Source: Candidatus Bariatricus faecipullorum
GTDB lineage: Bacteria; Bacillota; Clostridia; Lachnospirales; Lachnospiraceae
Length of the DNA: 32,672 bases
NCBI GenBank assembly: GCA_019118525.1
Contig: DWYV01000054.1
Location: 1 to 32,672 of the forward strand
Direction of reading: 5' to 3'
The notes under the pieces were generated by a model. That model was not told the DNA's origin and made no database searches. It saw only the letters and a list, made by a program, of their open reading frames with translations. The first letter of the stretch is position 1, and each line of letters begins with the position of its first letter. Of the stretch, positions 1 to 7,734 are shown one piece after another. A program made the translations under genes and the position numbers.

Positions 1-131
1 TGTCCGGGTTAACGAAAATGAAAAAGAACATTGATAAAACGAAAAAAATATTATAAAATAAAAACATAAAAAGCACGTAAACAAAATGAAAAAGAAATCA
101 AAACGAAAATAAACGAAAGGAATGAAAAGCG
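1..131 (+). promoter_or_regulatory. A-rich leader of the sugar-acid operon with AACGAAA repeats
   Basis: This stretch is very rich in A and carries four copies of AACGAAA, at 11-17, 38-44, 102-108 and 112-118; the last two are exactly 10 bp apart. A weak promoter may be present, with TTGATA at 31-36 and TATAAA at 52-57, but the 15-bp spacer is short. The ribosome binding site for the first gene is AAAGGA at about 116-121, ten bases before the ATG at 132. DeoR-family repressors often use repeated short operators and one is encoded at 4300, so these repeats are operator candidates. That link is inference. Confidence 0.4.
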
Positions 132-1154
132 ATGAGTGAAACAGTATTTAAACCGGTAACAGCGATTACCATGGGAGACCCGGCAGGAATCGGCCCGGAA
201 ATTGTAGTAGGTACCATGCTGAGTCAGGAAATTCATGACTGCTGCAGACCATTTGTAATCGGAAGTAAAGCGATTATGGAACGGGCGGCAAAGGTTCTGG
301 GAAAGGAACTGAAGTACAATCTGATTAGCGACCCCTCCGAGGCAAAGTACGAATTCGGAACAGTAGATATTCTGGAAACCGGAGATTACGACACCGATTC
401 CATCGAATGGGGAAAAGAACAGGCGCTGGCAGGCCAGATGGCCATTGACTGGATTATGAAGTCCATCGAGCTTGGAATGGCAAAAAAAGTAGACGCTGTT
501 TCCACATCCCCCATTCATAAAGGCGCAATCAAGCTGGTGGGAATCAAAGAACCGGGTCACACTGAGATTTATCAGCACCAGACCAATTCTCCTTATGCAC
601 TGACCATGTTCTCCTGCCATAAGCTGAGAGTATTCTTTGTAAGCCGTCATATGTCTCTGGTAGACGCATGCCACTATGCTACAAAGGACGTTATCCTGGA
701 GAACGTGATAAACATTGATACCGAACTTCGGAAAATCGGAATCGAGAATCCGCTGATTGCCGTGGCAGGATTAAACCCGCATAACGGCGACCACGGACTG
801 TTCGGAACGGAAGAGATTACCGATATCGGACCGGCGGTGGAAGAAGCAAAGAAACGGGGAATCAACGCAGTGGGACCCTGCCCGGCAGACTCTGTATTCC
901 ATATCGGAAAATCCGGAAAATACGATGCAATCCTGTCTCTCTACCATGACCAGGGACACATCGCCTGCAAGACACTGGATTTTGAAAAATCCGTAACCCT
1001 GACCTTCGGACTGCCGTTCATCCGCAGCTCCGTAGACCACGGAACCGCTTTTGACATTGCAGGAAAAGGAATCGCAAACTGTGTCAGCCTGATTGAATCC
1101 ACGAAAGTGGTTTCCGAATATGCAGCAAAACAGCACGCAAAGAAAGAAGCATAG
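132..1154 (+). CDS. pdxA2: PdxA2-type 4-phospho-acid-sugar dehydrogenase
   Basis: A 340-aa protein of the PdxA family (NAD-dependent 4-hydroxythreonine-4-phosphate dehydrogenase fold). The N-terminal GDPAGIGPEI motif is intact, and the three metal-binding histidines expected in the family are seen as H143 in PGHTEIY, H173 in SRHMSL and H272 in HDQGH. True PdxA works in pyridoxal phosphate synthesis, but the next gene is a DUF1537 kinase, and that pairing marks PdxA2, which oxidises and decarboxylates 4-phospho-D-threonate or D-erythronate to dihydroxyacetone phosphate. The ATG at 132 is preceded by AAAGGA, and the kinase gene follows after 29 bp with its own ribosome binding site. No other vitamin B6 gene is nearby. 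Substrate stereochemistry cannot be read from sequence. Confidence 0.9.
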   Translation: MSETVFKPVTAITMGDPAGIGPEIVVGTMLSQEIHDCCRPFVIGSKAIMERAAKVLGKELKYNLISDPSEAKYEFGTVDILETGDYDTDSIEWGKEQALAGQMAIDWIMKSIELGMAKKVDAVSTSPIHKGAIKLVGIKEPGHTEIYQHQTNSPYALTMFSCHKLRVFFVSRHMSLVDACHYATKDVILENVINIDTELRKIGIENPLIAVAGLNPHNGDHGLFGTEEITDIGPAVEEAKKRGINAVGPCPADSVFHIGKSGKYDAILSLYHDQGHIACKTLDFEKSVTLTFGLPFIRSSVDHGTAFDIAGKGIANCVSLIESTKVVSEYAAKQHAKKEA

Positions 1155-1183
1155 AGAAGAGACAAAAAGAAAGGAGAAAGAAA

Positions 1184-2530
1184 ATGCCACTTATTGGTTC
1201 CGTAGCGGATGATTTAACGGGAGCCACCACAACAGGCGTGCTTCTGGCAAGAAGTAAAGCAAGAACAGCCGTATTTTTCAACGTGGATGCGGCGGTAAAA
1301 GGAGAAGGCACAGACGAACTGGATGCCATTCTTATCAGCAGTAACAGCCGAGCCCTTCCGGCAAACGAGGCTTACGAAAAAGTAAAAACAGCAGCAGAAG
1401 CGCTGAAGGGCATGGGTGTAAAATATTTTCAGAAACGGATTGATACCACCCTGCGGGGAGGCGTTGGAGTAGAAATTGATGCGATTCTGGACGTTCTTCC
1501 GGAAGGCACTGTGGCTGTGGTTGTACCGGCCATGCCCCAGTCCCGCAGAATTCTGGTAGGCGGGTATTCCGTTATCGACGGCGTGGCCCTGATTAACACG
1601 CCGGTAGCCCAGGATGTAAGAACTCCTGTAAAAGAAAACTATATCCCCAGACTGCTGGAGGGACAGACAAGAAGAAAAGTAGGCCTGGTAACTCTGGATA
1701 AAGTACTGGCCGGGGACGAGGCCGTGGAAGAAGCCATGAAAGAAGTGCGGACAGACGGCTGTGAGGTTATCGTAGTTGACGCCATCACAATCGAAGATGT
1801 GGAGACGATTTCCAAAGCCTGCATTTCCCTGGGATGGGATATTGTAACCGTAGACCCGGGTCCCTTTACCGCAAAAATGGCGTATTTCCGGGACCTGATT
1901 GGAAATGAAGAACCGAACCTTCCGCCCAAAGGCGACGAGACCGGAAAAACCGTTCTCATTGCGGCAGGAAGCGCCACCCCGGTTACGAAAAAGCAGATGG
2001 AAGTACTCTGCGAGGACAAACGCCATGTGCGCATCAGCGTAGACCCGGTTGCCCTGATTGACGGCGGAGACGCAGCTGTGGATGAAGTATTCCAGGCAGT
2101 ACATAAAGCAGTAGACCTTCTGAAATCCGAAAATCAGCCGAGAGCCATTCTGTTTGAGACAGCGCTCCACGGAGAGCTTCTGAATCTGGATGAAGAGGAC
2201 GCCAAGAGACATTACGCTTCCGGAATGAGTGCGGACAGAATCAACGCCGGTCTGGGAACCATCATCTCCCAGGTGCTGGAGATTGCCGGAAAAGAAAAAG
2301 TGGCCGGCCTTTACACCACAGGCGGCGACACGATGGTAAACGTATGCTACCAGCTTGGCGTGGAATGTATTGAAGTTGTGGATTATGTAATCCCGCAGAC
2401 AGACGTGGGACGTCTGGTAGGAAGCGCCTATGCAGGCATGCCGGTGGTAGGAAAAGGCGGACTGACCGGTAATGACAATACGGCCTGCGACGTGGTGGAC
2501 CGTCTGTTCGGAGAAGCCTCCCGTCAGTAA
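1184..2530 (+). CDS. dtnK: Four-carbon acid sugar kinase (DUF1537 family)
   Basis: A 448-aa cytoplasmic kinase of the DUF1537 family. It begins with the family signature GSVADDLTGATTTG (paired aspartates near residues 8-9, substrate domain), and the C-terminal nucleotide-binding half carries the glycine-rich GLYTTGGDTM segment and a GNDNTACDVVDRL end. The family phosphorylates the 4-hydroxyl of four-carbon acid sugars such as D-threonate, D-erythronate or L-threonate; the product is the substrate of the adjacent PdxA2 enzyme. AAAGGAG lies upstream of the ATG. Length is normal for the family. The exact acid sugar is not determined, so the symbol dtnK is by analogy. Confidence 0.88.
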   Translation: MPLIGSVADDLTGATTTGVLLARSKARTAVFFNVDAAVKGEGTDELDAILISSNSRALPANEAYEKVKTAAEALKGMGVKYFQKRIDTTLRGGVGVEIDAILDVLPEGTVAVVVPAMPQSRRILVGGYSVIDGVALINTPVAQDVRTPVKENYIPRLLEGQTRRKVGLVTLDKVLAGDEAVEEAMKEVRTDGCEVIVVDAITIEDVETISKACISLGWDIVTVDPGPFTAKMAYFRDLIGNEEPNLPPKGDETGKTVLIAAGSATPVTKKQMEVLCEDKRHVRISVDPVALIDGGDAAVDEVFQAVHKAVDLLKSENQPRAILFETALHGELLNLDEEDAKRHYASGMSADRINAGLGTIISQVLEIAGKEKVAGLYTTGGDTMVNVCYQLGVECIEVVDYVIPQTDVGRLVGSAYAGMPVVGKGGLTGNDNTACDVVDRLFGEASRQ

Positions 2531-2535
2531 AAAGA

Positions 2536-2542
2536 AACGAAA
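2536..2542 (+). promoter_or_regulatory. Fifth AACGAAA copy, between kinase and permease genes
   Basis: A single AACGAAA follows the kinase stop codon, matching the four copies in the 1-131 leader. It sits in the 70-bp gap before the permease gene. It could be a regulator site, but a 7-bp motif in A-rich DNA can recur by chance. Confidence 0.25.
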
Positions 2543-2600
2543 CACGATTATAACAAATATGGACGGCCAAAAGAGTTGAGAGAAGGAGGAAAAAGATAAA

Positions 2601-3659
2601 ATGAGTGAAAACAAAAACGAAGTAAAAGAAAAGAAATCCATGGACCTGGATTTGCTTAACAAGATGAAAAAGCTTCCCGGCGGCCTGGTTATTATCCCGC
2701 TTGTTATCGCGGTTCTGATTGCCACATTCATCCCGGATGTATACCAGATTGGCGGTTATGTAACAGCTCTTTTCTATGATGGAAACTCTTGTATGATGGG
2801 ATTTTTCCTGATTGTATGTGGTTCCACAATTAACATTAAACAGGTAGGTATGCCTCTTTACAAAGGTGTTGCACTGACTGGTATCAAGTTTATCCTCGGT
2901 GTGATTATCGGTCTGGCAGTAGGCGCTATCTGTGGAGACGCCGGATTCCTGGGACTGACTCCGTTTGTATGGATTGCAGCCATCACAAACTCCAACGGTT
3001 CCCTTTATATCTCCCTGTCATCCCAGTTTGGTAATGCGACAGATACCGGAGCTATCTCCATCCTGTCCCTGAACGACGGACCGTTCTTTACCCTGGTTGC
3101 CCTGGGAGCTACCGGACTTGCATCTATCCCGATTGACTCTCTGATTGCTACCCTGGTTCCGATTCTGATTGGTTTCATCTGGGGTAACTTAGACGCCGGA
3201 TTCCGGAAAGCCTGCGCAACTGCACAGCCGATTGTTACCTTCTTCATGACCATCTCCATCGGCGCGAAGACAGACGTGGCAACCATCGTAACAGCAGGAG
3301 CATCTGGTATTATCCTTGGTCTGGTATCCGCAGCAACATCCGTTATCTTCTTCTTCGTATTCAACCTTCTGCTTCCGAAGAAAGAGAGAAACGCCATGGG
3401 AGCTGCCATCGGTACAACCGCTCTGAACTCTGCCATGACTCCCGCAGCCGTAGCAGAAGCAGACCCGAGTATGGCACAGTATGTGGATATGGCAACTGCA
3501 CAGTGTGCGACAGCTTCTATTATCACTCTGTTCCTGGCACCGTTTATCACAGCTTTCTTTGATAAATACATGCAGAAGAGACAGCTTGGTATTTACTCAC
3601 CGGAAGGCTGGGCTCATTACAAAGTAACAGGCGAAGAGCCGAAAGTAGAAGCCGAATAA
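2601..3659 (+). CDS. KdgT-family sugar-acid permease
   Basis: A 352-aa integral membrane protein resembling the 2-keto-3-deoxygluconate permease family (KdgT). After a charged, Lys/Glu-rich N-terminus of about 30 residues there are about ten hydrophobic segments, including GGLVIIPLVIAVLIATFIPD and a conserved region around ITNSNGSLY. The last segment is followed by a short charged tail. As the third gene of the operon with PdxA2 and the DUF1537 kinase, it most likely imports the C4 sugar acid rather than 2-keto-3-deoxygluconate; that is inferred from context. AGGAGG sits 11 bases before the ATG, slightly far but good. No classical terminator directly follows; the hairpin at 3700-3735 is the first candidate. 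Confidence 0.85.
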   Translation: MSENKNEVKEKKSMDLDLLNKMKKLPGGLVIIPLVIAVLIATFIPDVYQIGGYVTALFYDGNSCMMGFFLIVCGSTINIKQVGMPLYKGVALTGIKFILGVIIGLAVGAICGDAGFLGLTPFVWIAAITNSNGSLYISLSSQFGNATDTGAISILSLNDGPFFTLVALGATGLASIPIDSLIATLVPILIGFIWGNLDAGFRKACATAQPIVTFFMTISIGAKTDVATIVTAGASGIILGLVSAATSVIFFFVFNLLLPKKERNAMGAAIGTTALNSAMTPAAVAEADPSMAQYVDMATAQCATASIITLFLAPFITAFFDKYMQKRQLGIYSPEGWAHYKVTGEEPKVEAE

Positions 3660-3679
3660 AGCAAAACAGAACAGATATT

Positions 3680-3688
3680 TGTTATAAT
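3680..3688 (+). promoter_or_regulatory. Extended -10 promoter for the YcxB-like gene
   Basis: TGTTATAAT is a perfect extended -10 element (TGn followed by TATAAT at 3683-3688). There is no good -35, which extended -10 promoters can do without. Transcription would start near 3695, so the hairpin at 3700-3735 would form the extreme 5' end of the mRNA. Confidence 0.55.
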
Positions 3689-3699
3689 AGTGGTGTGAA

Positions 3700-3735
3700 A
3701 AAGTCCTCTTGTGTGTTACAATACAGGAGGACTTT
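3700..3735 (+). promoter_or_regulatory. 15-bp hairpin that covers a Shine-Dalgarno (or terminator)
   Basis: Bases 3700-3714 pair with 3721-3735 in a continuous 15-bp stem (two G-T wobbles) closed by a 6-base loop. The 3' arm contains AGGAGG at 3725-3730, which would otherwise serve an in-frame ATG at 3740. A second AGGAGG at 3751-3756 serving the ATG at 3761 stays outside the stem. The 3' flank reads TTTGTTTA, so the hairpin may also act as a weak intrinsic terminator for the permease operon. Confidence 0.6.
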
Positions 3736-3760
3736 GTTTATGCAGATATCAGGAGGATAT

Positions 3761-4267
3761 ATGGAAGAAAAAATTACAGTGACGATGACACCGGTCTTTT
3801 TGTACGACTTTCTGCTGTACCATACGTATTCAAAGCTCTCGGGCTTTCTGACCAATGTACTGGGAATGGCAGTGGGATTTATGGGAATTATTATGCTGAT
3901 TATGGGCAGAATTCAGCCCTACCAGCTTATTTTCTATCTGGTGGCGGCGGTTATTTTCGTGGCTTATACCCCGCTGCTCATCCGGCACCGGGCCAAAAAG
4001 CAGGTGGAGCAGATTGAGCGTTACCGGGAACCCGGAACCGTAACCTTCAGCCCCGAAGAAGGCATTACCTTTGCCTACGCGGACAAGGAGGAAAAGTATG
4101 CCTGGGACAGTCTTATCCGGGTGGTAACCACGCCCAAAACCATGGGATTTTATTATGGGGAAAACGACGCCCTTATTATTCCAAAACAGGATTTTAAGGA
4201 CCGGTTCGTGCCCATTATGACTATGGTGACACAGCACATGAAGCCGGGGAGTGTCAGATTCCATTAA
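3761..4267 (+). CDS. YcxB-like small membrane protein
   Basis: A protein of 168 aa from the chosen start, with two adjacent hydrophobic segments (about residues 25-70) and a soluble C-terminal part containing a VTFSPEEGITFAYADKEEKYAWDSLIRV stretch (quoted here only as its pattern: beta-rich, ending in WDSLIRV) and a YGENDALIIPKQDF segment. This resembles the YcxB-like C-terminal domain of Firmicutes membrane proteins of unknown function. The ATG at 3761 has AGGAGG four bases upstream; an in-frame ATG at 3740 with its own AGGAGG is possible but is hidden in the hairpin. The gene ends 32 bp before the DeoR regulator's chosen start and may be co-transcribed with it. Function unknown. Confidence 0.7.
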   Translation: MEEKITVTMTPVFLYDFLLYHTYSKLSGFLTNVLGMAVGFMGIIMLIMGRIQPYQLIFYLVAAVIFVAYTPLLIRHRAKKQVEQIERYREPGTVTFSPEEGITFAYADKEEKYAWDSLIRVVTTPKTMGFYYGENDALIIPKQDFKDRFVPIMTMVTQHMKPGSVRFH

Positions 4268-4299
4268 GAGACAGAATAAGATAAGGCGAGGTGGGAAAA

Positions 4300-5079
4300 T
4301 TGATACTGCAGGAAAGACGGCGCGCCATCCTGAGAGAACTGGAAGCCTGCGGGAAGGTAAGAGTGGCGGAGCTCAGCCAGAGCATGAACTGTTCCGAGGT
4401 AACTATCCGGAATGACATAAAAAACATGGAGCAGGAAGGTCTGTTAAGGAGAACACACGGCGGCGCCATCCGGCTGGAAAAGGAAGACCACAGAAAATAC
4501 AGGGCGGAAAGCATCTACCGTCATATGGACAGAAAACGGCAGATTGCGGCATGCGCCTATGAATATATCGAAGACAGGGATACCATCATTATCGATGATG
4601 CGTCCAGCAGTTTTTACCTGGCCCTGCATATACGGGAACATCCGGAAAAGCAGCTTGCCGTGGTGACCAATTCCCTGCTGGTGGGAAACGAGCTTGCGGG
4701 AGTCCGGCATGTGGAGCTCTACATGATTGGCGGTCATGTGGGCGGACATCTGGCGGCCACCATGGGCGAATCCGCCCTGCACAATATGGAACAGTTCCAC
4801 GTGGACAAAGGATTTATCGGCGTGCACAGCATTCACTTCGATGTGGGCCTGACCTCCATTGCCACGCCCCAGATGCAGGTGAAGCGGGCGATTCTGAAAG
4901 CGGCGTCCCAGGTATTCGTGCTGGCGGACAGCAGCAAATTCGGGGGCGGATACGTGTCTGTCATCTGCCCGGTAAAGCAGGTGCACCGGATTATTACGGA
5001 TTCCCGGATTAGCAGCGAATATATCCGGCAGGCGGAAAAGGAACAGATTCCTCTGGTGATAGCCGGAAATACAGAATAG
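4300..5079 (+). CDS. DeoR-family transcriptional regulator
   Basis: A protein of about 259 aa with an N-terminal DeoR winged helix-turn-helix (MILQERRRAILRELEA, then VRVAELSQ and NCSEVTIRNDI, ending in LLRRTHGGA) and a C-terminal DeoR sensor domain resembling sugar-phosphate isomerases (DASSSFYLA and the VLADSSKFG motif). DeoR proteins usually repress sugar-catabolic genes until a phosphorylated sugar binds. I choose the TTG at 4300 because GAGGTGG lies at a proper distance; the GTG at 4291 sits inside that site. Candidate targets are the sugar-acid operon and its AACGAAA repeats, but this is unproven. The SfsA-MutY gene follows after 15 bp. Confidence 0.85.
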   Translation: MILQERRRAILRELEACGKVRVAELSQSMNCSEVTIRNDIKNMEQEGLLRRTHGGAIRLEKEDHRKYRAESIYRHMDRKRQIAACAYEYIEDRDTIIIDDASSSFYLALHIREHPEKQLAVVTNSLLVGNELAGVRHVELYMIGGHVGGHLAATMGESALHNMEQFHVDKGFIGVHSIHFDVGLTSIATPQMQVKRAILKAASQVFVLADSSKFGGGYVSVICPVKQVHRIITDSRISSEYIRQAEKEQIPLVIAGNTE

Positions 5080-5094
5080 AGACGGAGCAGACAG

Positions 5095-6831
5095 ATGGTT
5101 TATCAGAATATTCAGCCCGGCAGTTTTGTAAGCCGGCCGAACCGTTTTATCGCCTACGTGGAAACGGAAGGGAAAACGGAAACTGTACATGTAAAAAATA
5201 CCGGGCGCTGCGCGGAACTTCTTGTTCCCGGCGCCCGTGTTTATCTGGAAAAATCAGGAAATCCCCAGAGGAAAACCCAGTGGGACCTGGTGGCGGTGGA
5301 AAAGGGAGAGCGGATGATTAACATGGACTCCCAGGCGCCCAACCAGGCGGTCAGAGAATGGCTGGAAAAAGGGGGACTTTTTCCGGATATCACTCTGGTC
5401 AGACCGGAGAGTACGTATAAACACTCCCGGTTTGATTTCTACGTGGAGCACGGGGGAAAGAAAACGTATATCGAAGTCAAGGGCGTGACCCTGGAAGAGG
5501 ACGGAATCGTCCGCTTTCCGGACGCTCCCAGCGACCGTGCCGTAAAGCATCTGGAGGAGCTTTGCCAGGCAGAGGAGGAAGGTTTCGAGACCCTGGTGCT
5601 TTTTGTCATTCAGATGGAAGATGTGCGCTTTTTCACACCCAACCGGAAAACCCATCCGGCTTTTGCCGACGCCCTGGCAGAGGCCGCCGCAAAAGGAGTA
5701 AACGTCCGGGCCTTTGACTGTCAGGTGACAGCGGATTCCATGGAGATAGGAAAGGAAGTACCCGTAGTACTGGAAGATGAACTGCTTTTCGAGAGCGTGG
5801 AGCCTCTGGTAGAGTGGTTCCGGAAAAACAGCCGGGACCTGCCCTGGCGGAAGCATATCAGCGCCTACCGGGTATGGGTGTCCGAGATTATGCTGCAGCA
5901 GACCCGGGTGGAGGCGGTAAAGCCTTATTTTGAACGGTTTATGCGGGAACTGCCCACGGTGGAGAGTCTGGCGGAAGCGCCGGAGGACCGTCTTCTGAAG
6001 CTCTGGGAGGGGCTGGGCTACTATAACCGGGTGCGGAACATGCAGAAGGCGGCCCGGCAGATTGTGGAGGAATACGGGGGAAAATTTCCGGAGACCTATG
6101 AGGAAATACACAGTCTTACCGGAATCGGAAGCTATACGGCAGGGGCCATCAGCTCGTTTGCCTTCGGCATTCCCAGGCCTGCGGTGGACGGGAATGTTCT
6201 CCGTGTAGTGTCCCGGCTTCTGGCGGAAACGGGGGATATCACGAAGGCGTCGGTAAAGAAAAATATCGAAGAGCGGCTGGAAAAAGTGATTCCGGCGGAC
6301 TGTCCCTCGGATTTCAACCAGGGACTGATAGAACTGGGCGCCCTGGTCTGTGTCCCGAACGGAGAGCCAAAGTGCGGGGGATGTCCGCTGGCCGGCCTCT
6401 GCCGGGCTAAGAAACTGGAGATACAGATGGAACTGCCCGTGAAGAAGAAGGCCAAAGAGAGACGGATAGAAAACAGAACGATTCTGGTTATCCGGGACGG
6501 GGATACCATTGCCATACGCAAGCGGCCTGCAAAAGGACTTCTGGCCGGTATGTATGAATTTCCCGGTGCAAAAGGGCACCTGACCATGGACGAGGCGGTG
6601 GATTACAGCCGGAGGCTGGGCCTTACCCCGCTGCGGGTTCAGGAACTGGGGGCGGCGAAACATATTTTCAGCCATGTGGAATGGCATATGACCGGATATC
6701 AGATATGGGTGGATGAACTGGCGGAACGGTGCACGGAAGAGATGATTTTTGCCAGGCTGGAGGAAATAGAAGAACGCTATTCCATGCCGGCGGCATTTGC
6801 TCACTATACCAGGCAGATAAAAAATAGATAG
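5095..6831 (+). CDS. SfsA-MutY fusion protein
   Basis: A 578-aa two-part protein. Residues 1 to about 235 form a complete SfsA domain (NTGRCAELLVPG, RFDF, YIEVKGVTL, RFPDAPSDRA, VIQM), a nuclease-fold, DNA-binding family of uncertain role. Residues 240-578 form a full adenine DNA glycosylase MutY: catalytic E264 in SEIMLQQT, the helix-hairpin-helix LTGIGSYTAG, catalytic D365 in VDGNVLR, a [4Fe-4S] cluster at C419, C427, C430 and C436, and a C-terminal NUDIX-like domain for 8-oxoG recognition (MYEFPGAK). MutY removes adenine opposite 8-oxoguanine. There is no stop or frameshift at the junction. First cysteine spacing is seven residues instead of six as in E. coli. It lies 15 bp behind the DeoR gene with a GGAG ribosome binding site. 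Confidence 0.92.
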   Translation: MVYQNIQPGSFVSRPNRFIAYVETEGKTETVHVKNTGRCAELLVPGARVYLEKSGNPQRKTQWDLVAVEKGERMINMDSQAPNQAVREWLEKGGLFPDITLVRPESTYKHSRFDFYVEHGGKKTYIEVKGVTLEEDGIVRFPDAPSDRAVKHLEELCQAEEEGFETLVLFVIQMEDVRFFTPNRKTHPAFADALAEAAAKGVNVRAFDCQVTADSMEIGKEVPVVLEDELLFESVEPLVEWFRKNSRDLPWRKHISAYRVWVSEIMLQQTRVEAVKPYFERFMRELPTVESLAEAPEDRLLKLWEGLGYYNRVRNMQKAARQIVEEYGGKFPETYEEIHSLTGIGSYTAGAISSFAFGIPRPAVDGNVLRVVSRLLAETGDITKASVKKNIEERLEKVIPADCPSDFNQGLIELGALVCVPNGEPKCGGCPLAGLCRAKKLEIQMELPVKKKAKERRIENRTILVIRDGDTIAIRKRPAKGLLAGMYEFPGAKGHLTMDEAVDYSRRLGLTPLRVQELGAAKHIFSHVEWHMTGYQIWVDELAERCTEEMIFARLEEIEERYSMPAAFAHYTRQIKNR

Positions 6832-6851
6832 AATTGTTTCAGAATTGTAGT

Positions 6852-6887
6852 CGGGGACGGGTACAGGCCAGCCTGTACCCGTCCCCG
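6852..6887. repeat. 17-bp perfect palindrome between convergent genes
   Basis: Bases 6852-6868 and 6871-6887 are perfectly complementary around a two-base centre. The arms begin CGGGGACGGGTACAGGC. It lies between the converging sfsA-mutY and PAP2 genes, so it can act as a bidirectional transcription terminator, although neither flank has a clear T run. The CGGGGACGG...GTCCCCG outline also resembles dispersed REP-like palindromes of Clostridia. Which of these it is cannot be decided from one copy. Confidence 0.7.
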
Positions 6888-6894
6888 GTTGCAT

Positions 6895-7569
6895 TCAGGT
6901 CGTCTGCCGGGCAAGATTCGGTGATTTTCCGGTACCCGGAACATAGACAAACTGATAAATTATATAGGCCATTACGCATCCGGCGATGACGTCCACCACA
7001 GAATGCTGCTTCAGGAACATGGTGGAGAGCACGATGGAAACTGTCAGCACCAGACAGAAGCGGTGAAGTTTCTTATGTTCTGTCACAAACCGGCCGCTGG
7101 AAGAAAGTGCCGCAAAGGCAGCCAGCGAATTATAAACATGGAGGCTTGGCAGTACATTGGTGGGGGTATCCGCCATATAGATTAGACGGACCATAGCCAC
7201 AAAAATATTGTCCCGCTCGAAAACCCGCGGGCGAAGCTGCAGCCCGTTCGGGAAAATAGTTGATATAATCAGGAAAATGGTCATCCCGGTAAACAGATAG
7301 GCTGACATCTGGTAAAATCCTTTTTTATCCGTAAAGAAGAAATAAAGGAGGGTGCAGGCGATAAATGGGAACCAGAGCAGGTATGGCACGACGAAATATT
7401 CACAGAACGGAATGTAGTCATCGAACGGTGAATGAATCACGTAATAACTGGTGGTTACTGTCTGTTCCAGCCACATAAACCAGGGCATATAAATAAGGAT
7501 ATACAAAAATACCCATATGTGGCCATATTTATAGTAAAGCTTTCTGCAGTTCTGTTTTATCTGTTCCAT
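6895..7569 (-). CDS. PAP2-family membrane phosphatase
   Basis: A 224-aa membrane protein with about five or six hydrophobic segments. The PAP2 catalytic motifs are visible: an LRPR segment near residue 112 standing for the first motif (partly degenerate), PSLH at 141-144, and the final motif with H189 and D193 in KQHSVVDV. These families remove phosphate from lipid substrates such as phosphatidic acid or undecaprenyl pyrophosphate; PSLH instead of PSGH is seen in the AUR1/inositol-phosphate-like branch. I choose the ATG at 7569 because GAGGGGA lies just upstream; an in-frame ATG at 7641 would add 24 charged residues but lacks a good ribosome binding site. Substrate unknown. Confidence 0.8.
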   Translation of the reverse strand: MEQIKQNCRKLYYKYGHIWVFLYILIYMPWFMWLEQTVTTSYYVIHSPFDDYIPFCEYFVVPYLLWFPFIACTLLYFFFTDKKGFYQMSAYLFTGMTIFLIISTIFPNGLQLRPRVFERDNIFVAMVRLIYMADTPTNVLPSLHVYNSLAAFAALSSSGRFVTEHKKLHRFCLVLTVSIVLSTMFLKQHSVVDVIAGCVMAYIIYQFVYVPGTGKSPNLARQTT

Positions 7570-7658
7570 AAATATCCCCTCTGTCTGACGGCGCTGAATT
7601 CCTTTCGCTGCATTTCTTAATTTCTCATCTGTTTCTATCATATCTCAAATCTGACGAT

Positions 7659-7687
7659 ATTATAACATTTATTTGAGTCCACTACAA
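7659..7687 (-). promoter_or_regulatory. Promoter of the PAP2 gene
   Basis: Reading the minus strand, TTGTAG (7682-7687) and TATAAT (7659-7664) are 17 bp apart, and TGT before the -10 gives an extended -10. An 11-bp tandem repeat lies directly upstream at 7695-7716. Confidence 0.6.
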
Positions 7688-7694
7688 CTGGCTT

Positions 7695-7716
7695 CATAGA
7701 ACATTCATAGAACATT
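7695..7716. repeat. Two tandem copies of an 11-bp repeat
   Basis: CATAGAACATT occurs twice head to tail, followed by a partial third copy (CATA). It lies 8 bp upstream of the PAP2 promoter -35 and just behind the lipid kinase gene. The one-turn period suits a protein binding site, but this is only a suggestion. Confidence 0.6.
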
Positions 7717-7734
7717 CATAAATTACGAAAAACC

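Noticed and set aside
1214-2731. A 505-codon open frame on the minus strand
   Set aside because: It is antisense to the DUF1537 kinase and has no ribosome binding site or family motif.
5254-6894. A 546-codon open frame on the minus strand
   Set aside because: It is antisense to the SfsA-MutY gene, whose catalytic residues are all intact.
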